Origin: Latrodectus hesperus
Taxonomy: Eukaryota; Arthropoda; Arachnida; Araneae; Theridiidae
DNA: 64,000 bases
Assembly: GCA_037975125.1 (NCBI GenBank)
Contig: CM075852.1
Location: forward strand, 14,260,011-14,324,010
Direction of reading: 5' to 3'
Below, one piece after another: positions 1 to 33,864 of this stretch (position 1 is its first letter; every line of letters starts with the position of its first letter). Position numbers and translations under genes: made by a program. The notes beneath the pieces were generated by a model. The model saw nothing but the letters and a program-made list of their open reading frames with translations, was not told the DNA's origin and searched no databases.

Positions 1-1319
1 AAAAAATTCTTTTAAATTCAAAACATTTAATAAATATGGATATTTTATAAGTCAAATTCAGATTACGAAAATTAACATATTTCATAATCAGAAATGTCAT
101 ACATTTCAGAGAATAAAAGCTTACAAGTTTAATTTTATAATGTTTACATTTATATATTTATTTTGATAATCAACTAAATATTATAATAACATCGAATCAC
201 TCTCTGTAATTTAAACTCTCTATATATTACATTTAAAGCTTTTTTTTCCCTCAATTTCATGAGATAATTAATCTTAACCAAAAAAATAAGGTTCTACTGC
301 CTTTTATATTTTTCAAATCCTGGCATAAACATTTTCACTCACAAATGGTAAAAATATTCACGCTACCAAACAATTCTTCAAAATGATGTAAGCTTGATGC
401 ACTACTAAAACACGTATTTCATCTCCTAATGTTTATCTCATTGCTTAGTTTATGATTGGCTTAAAGGGATAAGAAAGCACGTTTGCCAGATTTCTTTCCC
501 TATCATTGGCGCAAGTGCCTGAACTTTAAGCTTAGTCGCCAAGGTGCTGAATCTTCGAGGGTTTCAAAAGTCGCGCTCTGGTACAAGTGATGCTACAACT
601 ATATATATTATTTCTTTTGGTTTTTGTTTTTTTTTAATTATTTATTTATTTATTTTGCTTACTGCAATGAACACGCTTTTATTTTTTTCAATACGCCACC
701 AATTAGATGTTCATTGGAAAATAAATTAAAAGAGTATAGATTTCAGTATTTTACAACTTAATAACTAAATGATTTTTCAAGCTTTATACATTTTATTAAA
801 TTTATTTATATCTGATGTACACATGAGATCTCATTTTGTGACCAAACAGCATTTTGAGTAATGTAAATATCATTAAAAATAAATATAAATATCATTAAAA
901 AATTGTAAATCTAATTAAATTTCTAAATCGAAATTTCCCCCCAAATGTTAGGCTCACGTTTTCTACTGCAAGCCACAGCCTGCGAAAGCTACTGAGTTTG
1001 GAGGCTTAGCTTGCTAGTTTTAATTAAAATAGAATATAAATCTCAAAATTTAAATTTCCACTTATCTCATAAAATAATTAAAAATAATCATTCTTTTGAT
1101 GTGGCTAATAACATACATATAAATATAGTGTTCCGATATGACATATAGTACTTTTATTAAATTAATATCTTAAAACTGGCCACTGTGTAAATAAGATTTA
1201 AAATATATAATAAAATAAGATTTAAAATATATTTTATGTTTGTTAAAAACCTGAAGCTATATTTTGAATGAACAGTTTGATTGATTACATATTGTTGTAA
1301 ATAATATAATACAAGTAAT
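1..1319. other. AT-rich intergenic DNA, nothing recognised
   Basis: No exon, repeat family or RNA gene recognised. A slightly GC-richer patch at 950-1010 could be a transposon relic. Confidence 0.6.
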
Positions 1320-1337
1320 GGCGCGCGCGCGCACACA
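1320..1337. repeat. (GC)n/(CA)n short tract
   Basis: gcgcgcgcgcgcacacag, a small GC island in AT-rich intergenic DNA. Confidence 0.8.
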
Positions 1338-1825
1338 GAAACACAAAGTCAGTCTCTTTTCGTCGATAAAGCTGTAGTCTTCCTCATCAATTGAATTTAT
1401 TAAGTTGATTATTTCTAGCTGAAGAGCATTTCCTTTTTGTTTGTTTTTGATACCGGCAATTCTGCTAGATTGAAATGAAATACAATAATTAAAACCAATA
1501 ACTTATTTCCATGTTATTACTTCCACTTGGCGAAAAAAGGACAAAACATGATCCGTGTTTAAAATCATTGGCGATATGAATTGCTGGAGTTGCTGCTGCA
1601 TGCACAAAAAATTTGCTCATTCTCGTCAACTTATAACGCCAATAACTTTCATTTGGCATGAAACTTGGCGGAAACAAAATGATTTACAAATTTCAACTGC
1701 GTAGCTGTGAAAAAAATCTGTAATATTATTGGACGGATAGAACGAGTTGCTCAAATTTTTAGCTGTGACGTCACGTAATGTAAAGTCTACAGGAGTTGCT
1801 CAAACTGAAATCTGGACAACCCTAA

Positions 1826-2044
1826 TGTAATAGGGGCTTAAGACGTCCGCAAATTTTATACCAATCGTCTGCTGTGCTGCCTTCTAATTGGTGGTTGTGT
1901 TCAAGCCGTCCAAAATCTATAAATACACCATGTTCTGTTCTCTTAGTTTAGTAAATGTATAATTTCTTTCTTTGTAACTTGCTGCATTAAATATTCTTTT
2001 TGAGATTCATGGAATCTTGTTCGCGCGTTTAATGAATTTCAACA
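1826..2044 (+). promoter_or_regulatory. Promoter-like patch, possible solo LTR
   Basis: CCAAT at 1861, ATTGG at about 1887, TATAAATA at 1918-1925, then ATTAAA at 1986. Possible borders are TGTAATAG at 1826 and TTCAACA at 2044. No target duplication found and no gene follows on the plus strand, so a solo LTR is favoured over a gene promoter. Confidence 0.35.
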
Positions 2045-2699
2045 CATATAAAGTTATTTTTAGCAATATTTCGAACGAAAATTCTTAAAAAGTTTGGTAA
2101 TTAACTGAATGCTTTGAGACTTCCGAAGGGTATTCGATATGCACAAATTGAGAAAATGAAAATTTATATTCAAGTTTTTTTCGATCGTGTTCTTTTTCAA
2201 ATTCAAGCTAAAATTTTGAATCTCAGCTGTAGTTTTTTTAGACTCGAATATTAGAAGAAATAAAAAAAATATGTTCAAAACAAACAAGAGTAATATTGAA
2301 TCCATGGTTTTCAGTTTCGTTGTATAAAATATGCACTGTGTTATTATAATTTATGTCAATAACATTACCTTGAAAACATTCGCAGTAAAAATGTGAGAAT
2401 AATGAAACAACAATAATAATCAAAACTAAGGATAAAAACTGTGAAATAACTGTAAAAAATTATGTTTTTCAGAAAATTAACAATGAGAAGATTACAAAAT
2501 AAAAATAACAAAATAATTATTTTACTGTCATATTCACAATATTTTGTATTACTTGATATTATTTCATATTGTTTTCTGAAGAGCAATTTCACCCATACAT
2601 TTAGGACTTAAAAATAAAGCTTTAAATAATTTATGTATATAGAATATTCAATGTGTTAAATTGAATTCAGAATATTTTTTGTATACTTTTAAGCAGCTG

Positions 2700-2830
2700 A
2701 AGCTAAAACTTATGCCATTTTTCATGACGATCATCGGTCTAATTAGCCCTCGTGTGCAAAAAATGACCAGTGTTTGACAAGTTAACCAGTGTTTGGTGAA
2801 TACGTGAGCCACAAACAAACCAAACTTCAC
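2700..2830 (+). mobile_element. SINE family 2, tail-only copy (plus)
   Basis: Contains GGTCTAATTAGCCCTCGTGT and ACAAACAAACCAAACTTCAC, the family tail, with no tRNA-like head. Confidence 0.55.
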
Positions 2831-3029
2831 AACGATCATATGTTATTTTTTTCTGGCTAAAGTAATTTTGGGAATTCTTTTACTTATTTATAGTGCTGGG
2901 TAATTTTCAAATATTTCAAATAATTTTAATTCAAATAACTCATTTTTTAAATAAATATTTTTAAAAATATCTTAACTCTAGTTGTAATAAATATATTTGC
3001 ATTTACAAATACATATTTAATAATTATTT

Positions 3030-3748
3030 ATCTACATCGACAGCTTTAATAGCTCTTAACTCATTCAATATGAAATCCAAAATTGTTTTACAATGTAGAA
3101 ACCTTCTAAGAGAATTGGCAACCTTGAATAAGATTATTCTACTCTGGGTGCATGATAATTGAAGGAAATGAAAGATCTGATGAGCTTGCAAAACAACTCC
3201 TCTTTCAAGCCAAAAGGAATGGAACACCCTTTTATGGCAGCCATTTGAAAATAGCGAAAGAGGTCCTCCTTAAATGGGAAAAATTGGAAATGTACAAAGT
3301 TTTGTGTAGTACTTTTGGACAAAAACATGCTAAAATTATTAATATTTCCTCTGCAAAATTGATCTCTCAAATTCTCAGATTCCCAAGAAGGAAGATACAA
3401 ACAATTGTGAGCTTAATCCCTGGGCACTATTATCTCAGAAAACACATTAATAAAATATGAGACTCTTTTAAAAAGAACCAAAATGCAGGAATGCAACAAA
3501 GAAGTGGAATCAGCACACCATATTATATATGAGTGTAATGCCCTTGCCCTAATTCGATAAACTACTTTAGGCAGTCTTTATTCTAAAAAGTTTCACATGA
3601 GTTCCTTTAAAGGATTGTCAAACTTTATAACCAAAACTAGTCACCCCAAAAAGTGAAACTAGAATTAATTGGATTTGGTGTATTTGGTACAAAATGCCTT
3701 TAAGCAGAATTGCCGTGTATCACGCAACCCAATAGAGAAGAAGAAGGA
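3030..3748 (+). mobile_element. Decayed LINE 3' end (RNase H and zinc knuckle), same family as 15742-16566
   Basis: RNase H end IIEGNERSDELAKQL; then SLIPGHYYLRKHI; then a knuckle ending HHIIYECNALAL, which aligns with HVIYECEALAL of the other copy. The shared 3' UTR block ggtacaaaatgc and the terminal AGAAGAAGAAGG tail confirm it. A frame change near 3150 and stops at 3460 and 3560 show it is dead. Confidence 0.78.
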
Positions 3749-6700
3749 TTTCCTTAAATGGTTTTTGAAAGAATAAGATTTATTACAAAATTCATTGCAA
3801 ATCAGAAAGCTGAAATAATAGAATGATTATTTAAAAATATTTAACATTGCTGTATAGGAATTTTTTTAAAGATTACTTCAGTTTTATAAACGAGAAAGAA
3901 AAATCGCTACTGCATAAGAAAACTACTTAATTTAGTATCTCGTTAAATATATTTTCATTAACATTAATATTTATATGTATAAAATATGTTTGATAAATAT
4001 AGCTTATCCTACAAGTTCTTATTTAGTGGATAATTTATGTGGCAATATATAAGCTTTGATATATAAGTCGGGATTTTTATTTGCATTAAATGAGTCGGCC
4101 AGACATGGTTTTAAGTTTGAGGTTGCTCCAATCGGTTGAAGATATTGGAAACCCTTAAAATCAAAACCATTCTTTATAATAGGAAATGAATTTGTTTCTT
4201 TTTATGATGAATTTATATTGAATTGGATACTTCTGCCAAATGAGATAGACCCTAAAATTGAAATTGCTTAGCTTATACGAAAACTCACGGCTGTGTAGAT
4301 AGCAGCACCATACAGAATGAGAGAGCCAAAATATTAACAATGTCCTATTTTGAAATACTGTAATCACCTTTTATAAAAAATTAAATTACTTTTTATAATG
4401 CTAAATACTGAATAAAATATTCAAAATAGTAGGCAATTCTACAATTTTAATATTTAAATTAGAATTTATGCTTTATGTTTGGGCAATGACCCAATTTTTA
4501 GCTTCATATCTGTTAAGTAACGTATATTCTATAATGTTTTACATTTTAGTTACATACATGGGAATCTGAATCTTAATCTTATAATAACATTCAAGTGTTT
4601 CTTTGACGAACTGCAATTATTGTAAACATTAATTAATTTATTAAATAACAGTACTGTGTCAATAGTTTGCACTCATATTCTACTCAGTTTTCATAAACAT
4701 TTTGATAAAACTAAGGTAAAATAAATTTAAAAACAAATAGTAAAAAATAACAAGTGTAATTATATAGAATAAAAGGTTGCAATTATTGATTAGTAATACG
4801 GTTAGTGACATATAGACACATTGCTGACTTAAGCAGGGCACTAAAGTCAGAATGCTTAAGCATATTAAAAACCAAACAAAAACAAATAAGCGTGCGCTGA
4901 CCGATTTCCCGATTTGAAAGTTTCATGTTCGATATTTAAGACAGTGTTATTAGTTGCAGGTAAATAGTTTTTTTTCCAAATATCTATATCTAAATTACTG
5001 TAATTAATTTTTTCAATAGTTCAATGAATTAATATGTGAATGCTTCTGAAAATAAATGTTTTGACCTTTTAAATAAGTTGATTATATAATGCATTTTTGA
5101 ATTCTGTGCATGTCATTAAAATCAGTATTTTTATATAACATAATTTAAGGAACTATTTGATTACAGTTGGACGCATTATAATGTAATTATATATGATTAT
5201 TTTTTATTTCGAACATACTTTAATTAACTAATTATTTATACATCATTTTAATTAAGTCGAGCTAGTTGATTTTATTTTTCGATTAACTTTTCCTAATTAT
5301 AACTTATGTTTCTGTGGAAAACATAACTTATATAAGATTAAACATTTTAAATCATTATTTTTATGATAAAATAAATCAACTCTGTATTAAATAATGGATT
5401 TTTGTAGTAGTTCTGAATCCACATTAAACCGTTTGTCCTATCTAATTGGTTCTCGTGAGCAGATGACTTACTAACTAGTCTATATGAAATATTTTAACTA
5501 TATTGTAAATTGGTAAAAACTTAAAAATAATTATATTAATTAATAAGAAGTGTGTTAAAGTTATTTGATTATTGTTTTATAAAATTTAGCTTTATCATTG
5601 AATTTTAATGAATCGTTTGTAAATATTTACAGTAGGCACATCTTTCAACGTTAAGTGATTAACTGAATTTTTTATGCATCACTTTAACTGACTAAATGAC
5701 ATTATTTAGAAAAGCATATAGGAAAATAATATCACAAATTTTGATATGAAATTTATCTTGGTACTTTTCCATTATATCCCCACTTATGATTTTAAGGAAA
5801 TTGTATGTTTCTTGTGGAGATGAGAAAATAATATAATATAGATAACTGATACTTAAGTATTTTAAACTTTTTTAAAATTAAATATATTTCAATCAAATTT
5901 TTTCTTTGGCAAAAATTTACTGAAGAGTGATAAACAAAGTTAAACAAGCTAAATGCTAAAACAGCTAAAACAAATTAGAGAAAAAAATGGCTTAAGGGTA
6001 ATTTTGTCCATTAAAAGCAACATTATGATCACAGGTCGCCAAAGGTAAAAAACAGCTAAATACATCAAAATTTAATTTTATTTCATTGGAAACAAAAAGT
6101 TCTATTACATTATATCTATGTAATTGATGTGATTGTTAAGCAGTTTTTGCCAGAAATAAACATAGTTTAAATAAGTTTTGGTAATAAGTGATAATTATTT
6201 AATTTATAAAATGCAAATAAAGTGTTTGTATTATTTTATGGTAGTTTCTAAAAATGTAAACCTTTTTCAATACATGATGCAAATAGAATATTTTTGACAG
6301 TAATTTATGATTTTTTTTATTTCCAGTTACAGTGATTATCATTAGCAGGGGTATGATGGAAAATTACCTATGTCTTATGATAAACTTTTTAAATCATTAA
6401 TTTTTTATGATAAAATTAATGATCAACTCTATTTTAAATAGCAATATTTATGTTATAAAATTCATTAAAATGAAAAAATAATAACATAAAATAATAAGAA
6501 ATATGTTAAGGTTTTTTTATTACTGTATTATAAAACAAAAACAAAAAATTTATCACTAAATGAAAAAAATTGAATAATATATCTTAAACTTGATCTTTTT
6601 TACTAAACTATTTCTTTTACACTATAAGAAAAACATGCAAAATAAAATTCATATTAAAGAAAAAATTATCACTCTATTTAAAAAAATCTTTTAAAAATAT

Positions 6701-6936
6701 TTTTTACATAATAATATATTAAATGTAACAGGAATTAATTTTTTTCTTTAAAAAGTGTCATGATTATTTTAATCATGGAACTTCTATTATAATTCTATGT
6801 AAGTTACTTGCTTGATCAAATTTAATTTCTATAAATACCTATATAAATATTTATACCTCTTGTAAATTCCTTCATTACTTAAAATGTATTCATATGTATA
6901 TATTAAATTTCATTTAGATCAGATTTATTCCAGAAA
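3749..6936. other. AT-rich intergenic DNA upstream of RTN4IP1
   Basis: No coding signal seen. Presumably contains the RTN4IP1 promoter and any 5' UTR near 6.8-6.9 kb, but no core element is convincing. Confidence 0.55.
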
Positions 6937-26907
<19,971 letters not shown>

Positions 26908-27818
26908 ACTTTATTAAAAATGTAATGTATATATTATCAGTTTACCATAAAAAATGTAGTCATGATAACTATCATCAAATAAATCAAACAATACATGCCT
27001 TTGATACCTGGCACTCTATCTTAGGAATATCTTCCCCGAGTAGTCTGGTTAACAGCAGTTGCTATAGAATTGTCTCTTTCAAATAGATATTCAGGGTGCC
27101 TTAAAGTGTTAGTATTTATAGTTGTATCTCATGTTATATATTCAAAGTATTTAATAAACCAAAGTTGCTTTCCTCCTTCCTTTTTTATTAAAAATGAAAC
27201 ACATCTTGTTTCCATGACAAGCAGAGACAAATTGGCGGGGCCCTTGTGATTTTTCAAGGCTTCCTATTTTGTGACATGTAAGTTTACTATCAATGAAAAG
27301 CCTTTCTGAAAGGCAATTAATGAGGTAGATATTAAATTATTTATAACGACTTCATGCTGTCTACTATGTACTTAAATATCTATATCCCCCATCTGCAAGT
27401 CCAAGATTTTTCAAGCAGAAAGATTGGCCAATGTGATGTACATCGTTTTTTTCCCTTTACTTTTACAGAATGAAGATGAACAAATGTAAATTTATTTGAT
27501 AAAAGTTTTCAACTTAATTATTTAAAAAAAAAATTCGAATACTCTGATCTCACAAAATGTAAGATTTTTCCAAGATGTTAATGAATATAATAGATTATTC
27601 AGTTTAAAAATAGATTCTTCTTTTAAATCGTATACAATAAGCTATAGTTTTAGCGCTTTGCAAATGTATACAATATTGTTCTGTCATATATGCTGATGTA
27701 TTAACACAATTTAGGATGTACCAGGAAATCAAGACTCTTCAAAGCAAATAAATCAATTTTTTTGTTATATTATTATCAATTATTATAAGTTATCAATTAA
27801 GCTGTAAAAAGAGCTATT

Positions 27819-28093
27819 CATTCATTGTCGAGTGCCAGCTATGCTGGCAACATAGGGTGCGCTGCTCCACTTTTCCAACTGAACCATATTTTGGTGTGGT
27901 GTCCAAATTCCTCAGTACACACGTGCCATAGGGACTCATTTATATGGTAGGCAACCATTCACACCTCATTCATACAAGGAAAGGACAAAGACAGGATAGA
28001 GAAAGTATATCCATGCCCAAACCCGGATTCAAACCCAGGACCTCCTTATCCGTAATCAAGCATGCTAACCAATAGTCAAGTTGGTCGGCTAAA
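27819..28093 (-). mobile_element. Complete tRNA-derived SINE
   Basis: 275 bp flanked by the 13-bp duplication AAAAAGAGCTATT (27806-27818 and 28094-28106). On the minus strand the 5' part is tRNA-like, with an A-box-like TGGTTAGCATGCTTG and a B-box-like GGTTTGAATCC. A unique body follows, ending in ATGAATGAAT repeats. GC content is clearly above the surroundings. A transcribed tRNA gene is rejected because the arms are not all pairable. Confidence 0.85.
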
Positions 28094-28106
28094 AAAAAGA
28101 GCTATT

Positions 28107-31100
28107 AAGTATTATAAAAAAGAATTCATATGAATGACACGAGTGTGAAATACATTTAGATTAAGAAAATTTGAAATATATTATGTGACTTATTTTTTCT
28201 TATAGAGAACTGATTAAACAGAAAGATTTACAATCTATATACACTTTATTATTAATTTCATTTACCAAGAGGATTATCGATTTTATAGATGTAATTTTCT
28301 AAAAATCGCTCAACATATACAAAGTTTTGAAATTAAGAAAATTCTGTGTAATATAAAATAACAGCAAATTCTTAATTTTTAAGAATTATCTAAGTTAGTA
28401 GTTAAGCATATAGTATTTTATTTAGTTTTGTTTATTTTAAATAACTAAAAATTCACAGCAATAATTCCTTTATTATGACTTACAGTGATAATTTAACCTA
28501 TAAACTGAAAATCAGTGGTGATCATTCAGCAACCAGCTTTGCATACAACAGAGAAAAGTACGCCAAACAATGCACATATTATAACACTAAACTTGTACAT
28601 GTTCTTTGTTACATCCAAGGAGTAGTGCAATTAGTTGATCTCACTTACAAAGCAATAAATTTATCTAGTTTATAAAAAAGCTATAAGGTTATTTAGATAA
28701 AAATATTTTGTCACAACAATTTTTTAATTACATTTACACAAAAATACTTGAATTCCTTGGAACATTAAATAATATCAAGGCAAATAATGCAAATAAAAAT
28801 ATTACTAATAAGTTTCATTAACTGCTGTGAATTTGAATGTTTCATTTTTGAGCATCGGTATTCTTCAATTTTGTAAAAGATGGGATCCTTTTAAAAATAA
28901 ATTATTTTTTAAGCTCATTTTCAGAGAATTTTTAAAGGAAAATGTTTTTACTTAGATTTTATAATTTTACACTTTTTTTATATTATGTTAATCATATTCT
29001 GAAAAAATGTACGAATAAAAAATACTTAGGCTATTATATTTCCTTTTACAAAAATAAAAACCAAAGTGTTTAAAATATAAATGAAGCTTTAATTTAAGCT
29101 TACATATAATTTAAAAAGAAAACATTTGAATTAAAATTCATATTTACTTTCAATTCACAATTATAAACAGTCACAAAATACCAAAAAATTTAAAATCTAT
29201 TAAAAAAGGCACGAAATTTGAAAATAAATTTTAATTTAAGGAAAGAAAAAAATAGAAGGAAAATATCAAGCTTGAAATTATGAATGCTGATTAGTATATG
29301 CGCAATATTATTACAGACCCAGGCATTTTCAGAAGGGTAATGCAACTTTTCATACACACACTAAGATCAGATATTTAACTGAAAATCCAAATGCATTTAA
29401 ACAAATATTAACTTTAAATATGTGTATTTACATTTTGTGCAAAAAATATAATGAAAAAACTATCAATAAATAAAATACAGAATTTAAAAAATCTTTAATT
29501 GTCTTTCATTAGTGCACAATCTTAACAAAAAATCACTTTAGCATTAGTATTTTTCACAGCAATTTTTTTTTTCCATTTGATTCAATTCATTTTCATCAAC
29601 TATCAAAGATACACTTATTATGACACATAACTTTTATTTAATTTTTAGAAATGATTAAAAAATTAGAATAATTGGCACTCATGCAAAAATAATGACAAGT
29701 TACTTAAATTCATTACTAATTTGCTTTAAAATTAATCAGACCTAGATGGTATTTTCTTGAGTTGATACTTTTTTTTCTTATTTAAACAATGATTAGCACA
29801 AAAAGTTTTTGTTAAAAGTAACTGTCATGCTTACATAATGAGAACATAAATATTTTTTTGTTCTATTATGTCTGTTTAACTATCTATTAAACAGACAAGC
29901 AAAAAGTTATGAAACATTATTTTAAAATAAATTATGTCAATACATTAAGTTCTAATGGAGGATTAAATTCAATATGTAATTGCTGATAAAAATAGACTAT
30001 GTACATTAAAATAGTTAAAAAATTTATACCTAACTACAAATATTTAAATGCTTTCTGTGATAAATTCAAAACTTCATAGCAAAATTCCACATTTGTGAAG
30101 GGGTTTTCATTATACACACAAGCTTATAAATCTTAACTTGGTCACATTAACAATACTAATAAAAAAATAAACATACATATACATACAACACTAAAAATTT
30201 AACATAACCAAAAAATTAAGTAAACATACACATATCCTGTTATTTCAATATAATTTGAAGACATGATAATAGATAGAAATTGGATATATCACTTTTAATA
30301 TGAGTATTTTTACCATTAAAATTCAGTGGAAATTCTTATTTCCAATAAAAATTCATAATTATACCATAATTAAAAATAGAAATTGAGCATTGAAAATGAG
30401 AATATATATTAAGATATTCAAAAAAATTACATACATTAATATAACTTGTGCATCACTTTTTTATTCAATAAGGTAATGAATATAAACAAAAAATAATTTT
30501 CTGATCTTAAGATATATCTTTTTTCAGACCATTTTGATAAATTAAAATGCCAGCCTTTCAATAGCCACATTAGTCAATAACAGCGAATTTGAAATATAAT
30601 TATCTCAAATAAAAATATTTCTCAATTTTTAAGTTATCTGATATCCACTTTTCTTCAAAAGAAATACTTAAATTGTTTATATTGGTGCGGGGGTAAACAA
30701 TGAAAAATTTACAAATTGGAAATACAAAGAACGCATTATTAATAATTGACAAATGATGGGTCCTTTACAGAAAATATAGTCTATATTTATATTTAAAAAT
30801 TAAAAGCAAATAACACAAATAATTTCACAGTAAACATATTCAAAACACCACAATGGCATCATATTTTGATGTACAAGGACCCATAGAGATATTGAGGTTA
30901 AAAAGGTTTTATTAAAGGTGAACAGAAAATTAAATGCTAATCTCCTCCTAAAGCAAATCATAACATGTCTTGATAAAATTTTATATTTCTAGATTTTAAT
31001 ATCTACTCATATTTCATAGAACAAAATATATAGGACTTTAACACTTATAATAAAACATTTCCACAAAAATCAGATAATTTACAAATTAAGTACTTAGTCA

Positions 31101-31132
31101 TTTAAAGTAAAAATTTTTCAATTAATTTTAAA
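28107..31132. other. Intergenic DNA between convergent RTN4IP1 and FAM76
   Basis: AT-rich; no gene, RNA or repeat family recognised. Confidence 0.55.
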
Positions 31133-33544
31133 CACTGGAACCTCAGAAATCTAAACTAACAGGGGGAGCCCTATTCAAATTTTGAAAAGTTCAGATTTAC
31201 TGAAGGCCTTTTTAAACTCTTGCTTTTAGCTCAATAGTAATTTGAAAAAGATTTGTTTTATATTATTAATAAAGGAATATTACTTAAAAAAACACCAGTG
31301 CTTAATACGACATCTACATTTCGATTCAAATTGGTGCCATGTATACCAAGGCTAGGGAAAGAGAAGGGCTAGTTCAAATGCTCCCCAAAACTGTCACCGG
31401 AAATAGCCATTGATGATGTAGTCAGGCATCGAAGGAGAATAGCTGGAGTTTCTAAGCAAAATACTTATTTTTTATTTTTAAGTTCATTTTGTTTTTAATC
31501 AGAGAGGGAAAAAACTACAAATGCCTCTCAAATATTTCGTAAATTTGCAATTATTATTTAATAAACCCAAAAAATTATTATTAATATTGAAGTTTAGCAG
31601 TAGTTTCCGAAAATAAAGTCTTTGCTGGTGTAACCTTTTGTCTTTCATTTCCTTTAACAGTTAGAAATTGGGGCTTTGGTTTATGGCAAATTTTTATTTG
31701 ATTTCAATCATTTAATTATTCTTGTTGTAGAAGTTTGTTTTCTTTCTTGCTCATTTTTAAAGAATTTCACTGAATTTTCTGCGCATAATATTCTTTTTTT
31801 CAATTCTTCTATATTTTTTAAATATTCATTGCATTAAAGGCACTTAATATCACCATCACATTGATTTTCTGCATCACATAATTTATGTGGACTCACACAC
31901 TCAAATCTTTCAATAGCTTCTACTAATCTTCTTTTCGTTTGTCTCTGTTTTCTTAGAGTATTTGAATTATGTTTAAAGCCGGTAACTTAAGATTAGGCAG
32001 AGCCGTCGGTTTTAATATTTTTCTCTCTGGCAAACCAAGTAGTCGATTTTGCATGTCGTCCATATATTCATTCAAATCAAAATGCTCACTGCACACTCTA
32101 GCATTTTTGATATTGATTTTGTCACTTCTTCGACATCTTTGCACCCATTCCTTCGAAAGCATTTGATTTTCTTTTGGAAATCGAATTGGAAATTGAATTA
32201 TATGTTTTCCTTTTGTATTTTCATACGCATTTGAACATGTAGCAACAGCACACAATGTCATGTTTTCCTCTTTAAAAATACTCTCGCTTAAAATGAAAAC
32301 ATTAACATTAAACAAGCCAAAGTGAATGAGAAAGCTGCGATCAGACACAAGCTAACATAGAGAATGCCAGTCGATGCCCAGTGACGTCACGCTCTTCCCC
32401 TCTCTGGTGATAAGGCGGCATGCGATACATCAAAGCGATGAGCCAGCCCTTGTTTTCCCTAGCCGTAGGTGTATAATGTGTCATACACCTTAATGCATGA
32501 CCTTGCCAATTTGCTACAGCCATGAACAAAAAATACAGCACAATAGTTTCATATCACAAACCAGAGTCTACTATATCTTCAGCCATGCTCATGTTGTGCA
32601 CAAGCACAACAGAAGATATCACATTTTACACAGAACAGTGGGAGTTGATCTATCTCTGACTGTTTCACCTGCTGTAAGCTTTTTATTAACTCCTCACAGC
32701 AGATTATTCGTGTAGCAAAATGTAAACACAGCAACTGTACACTTAAAGAAGAATACTTTTAGTGTTCGAACACCTACACAAAGGAGAAAGTGGTATAAAA
32801 TTGTGGTTGCTAAATCTATGGTCAGTAAGGCTACAATCAGTGATTGGAAGAAAAATTGACTAAGATTAAACATTTCTGTGTCATAACAATTGAACAACAC
32901 TACAATTCAACAGTTTCTGTTAGTGACAATCTCAACATAAGTTACATTTTTTTGATATATTCAGGAAAGACAGAATGATATTCCTATCAGCAGCGCTTTG
33001 ATTGAAGGAAAAGATTACAGCAGAACTAGGCTATGACTGGTAATTTTACATTTACAACCAACAACAGTCAGTTAAATCACTGGGAAAGGAGACATGGAGT
33101 TTGACAGTTGACATGTACTGGAGAATATTTATCCAAGTTTGAGACGATAATGTAGAAAGCAAAGATGTTTCAACTGAAATTGTTTCATATACTGATGCAA
33201 CACAAGAATGCGGAATTTGACTTTGCTACATTGAGCAAAACCAGAATGCAACTCCTATTGATCTTATGCTCACTGTTCTGTGTCACTGATGCAACATGGC
33301 ATTATTAAACCGATTCAGTTTGTGATGAAAACAAAAGATTAGAGATTCAGCTGGACATAATAAAATAAAATGTATTATACACTGTATTAAAATGTTTGCT
33401 AAAAACATAGCTGTCATTAAAAAACTACCAGTTTTTAAATAGCAGATACTGATTTTCCAATTCCATTTTTGGCCTTCATTTCAGATGCTTTCAGATTATT
33501 TGAAATTTCGAACCTCCTGGGTTCAGATTTCAGAAATTCTAGTG
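31133..33544 (+). mobile_element. Tigger/pogo-like DNA transposon remnant
   Basis: Imperfect terminal inverted repeats: left CACTGGAACCTCAGAAATCT (31133), right end GATTTCAGAAATTCTAGTG (33526-33544), about 20 of 25 matching. The right end is followed by TA. Plus-strand transposase traces: KWYKIVVAKSMVSKATISDW (helix-turn-helix), NDIPISSALIEGK, then ESKDVSTEIVSYTDATQE, all broken by stops and frame changes. About 2.4 kb, the usual Tigger size, but it also contains the THAP fragment on the other strand. Confidence 0.6.
31800..32261 (-). pseudogene. THAP-domain protein fragment
   Basis: Best start is ATG 32261 (MTLCAVATCSN). C2CH zinc module: CAVATC, then after about 45 residues VCSEHF; W in KEWVQRCRR; closing proline motif KPTALP. 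The frame breaks near 31970. The next frame continues with a basic and then coiled-coil-like segment (KQRQTKRRLVEAIERFE, then YLKNIEELKKRIL) interrupted by a stop. THAP plus coiled coil occurs in cellular THAP proteins and in P-element transposases; no catalytic transposase region is seen. Confidence 0.7.
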
Positions 33545-33784
33545 TACTTTTAGCAATCAGTAATTAATTACTAAATTTTAATTTCTATAAATCAGAAAAA
33601 TTATTATAATTAATTTATTTACTCATAATGTCAATACTCTAAAAATATTATAAGTGAAAAAAATGCATAAAATGTTTTTGGAGTTATCAGTATGCGTACT
33701 AATTAAAATTATAGTACATGCTTTATAGAAAAAAATTACAACTTTGCAATTTTAATGTTTGAAATATAGAAACATTAAAAATTC

Positions 33785-33787
<3 letters not shown>

Positions 33788-33862
<75 letters not shown>
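33788..33862. repeat. (TA)n microsatellite
   Basis: About 37 TA units in the intergenic space downstream of the Tigger-like element. Confidence 0.97.

Positions 33863-33864
<2 letters not shown>

Noticed and set aside
1489..1677. 62-codon minus-strand frame containing SYWRYKLTRMSKFF
   Set aside because: No recognised family, no splice context; at most a decayed repeat fragment.
28010..28093. Possible tRNA gene on the minus strand
   Set aside because: A and B boxes are present, but the acceptor and anticodon stems do not pair and it is joined to a SINE body with target duplications.
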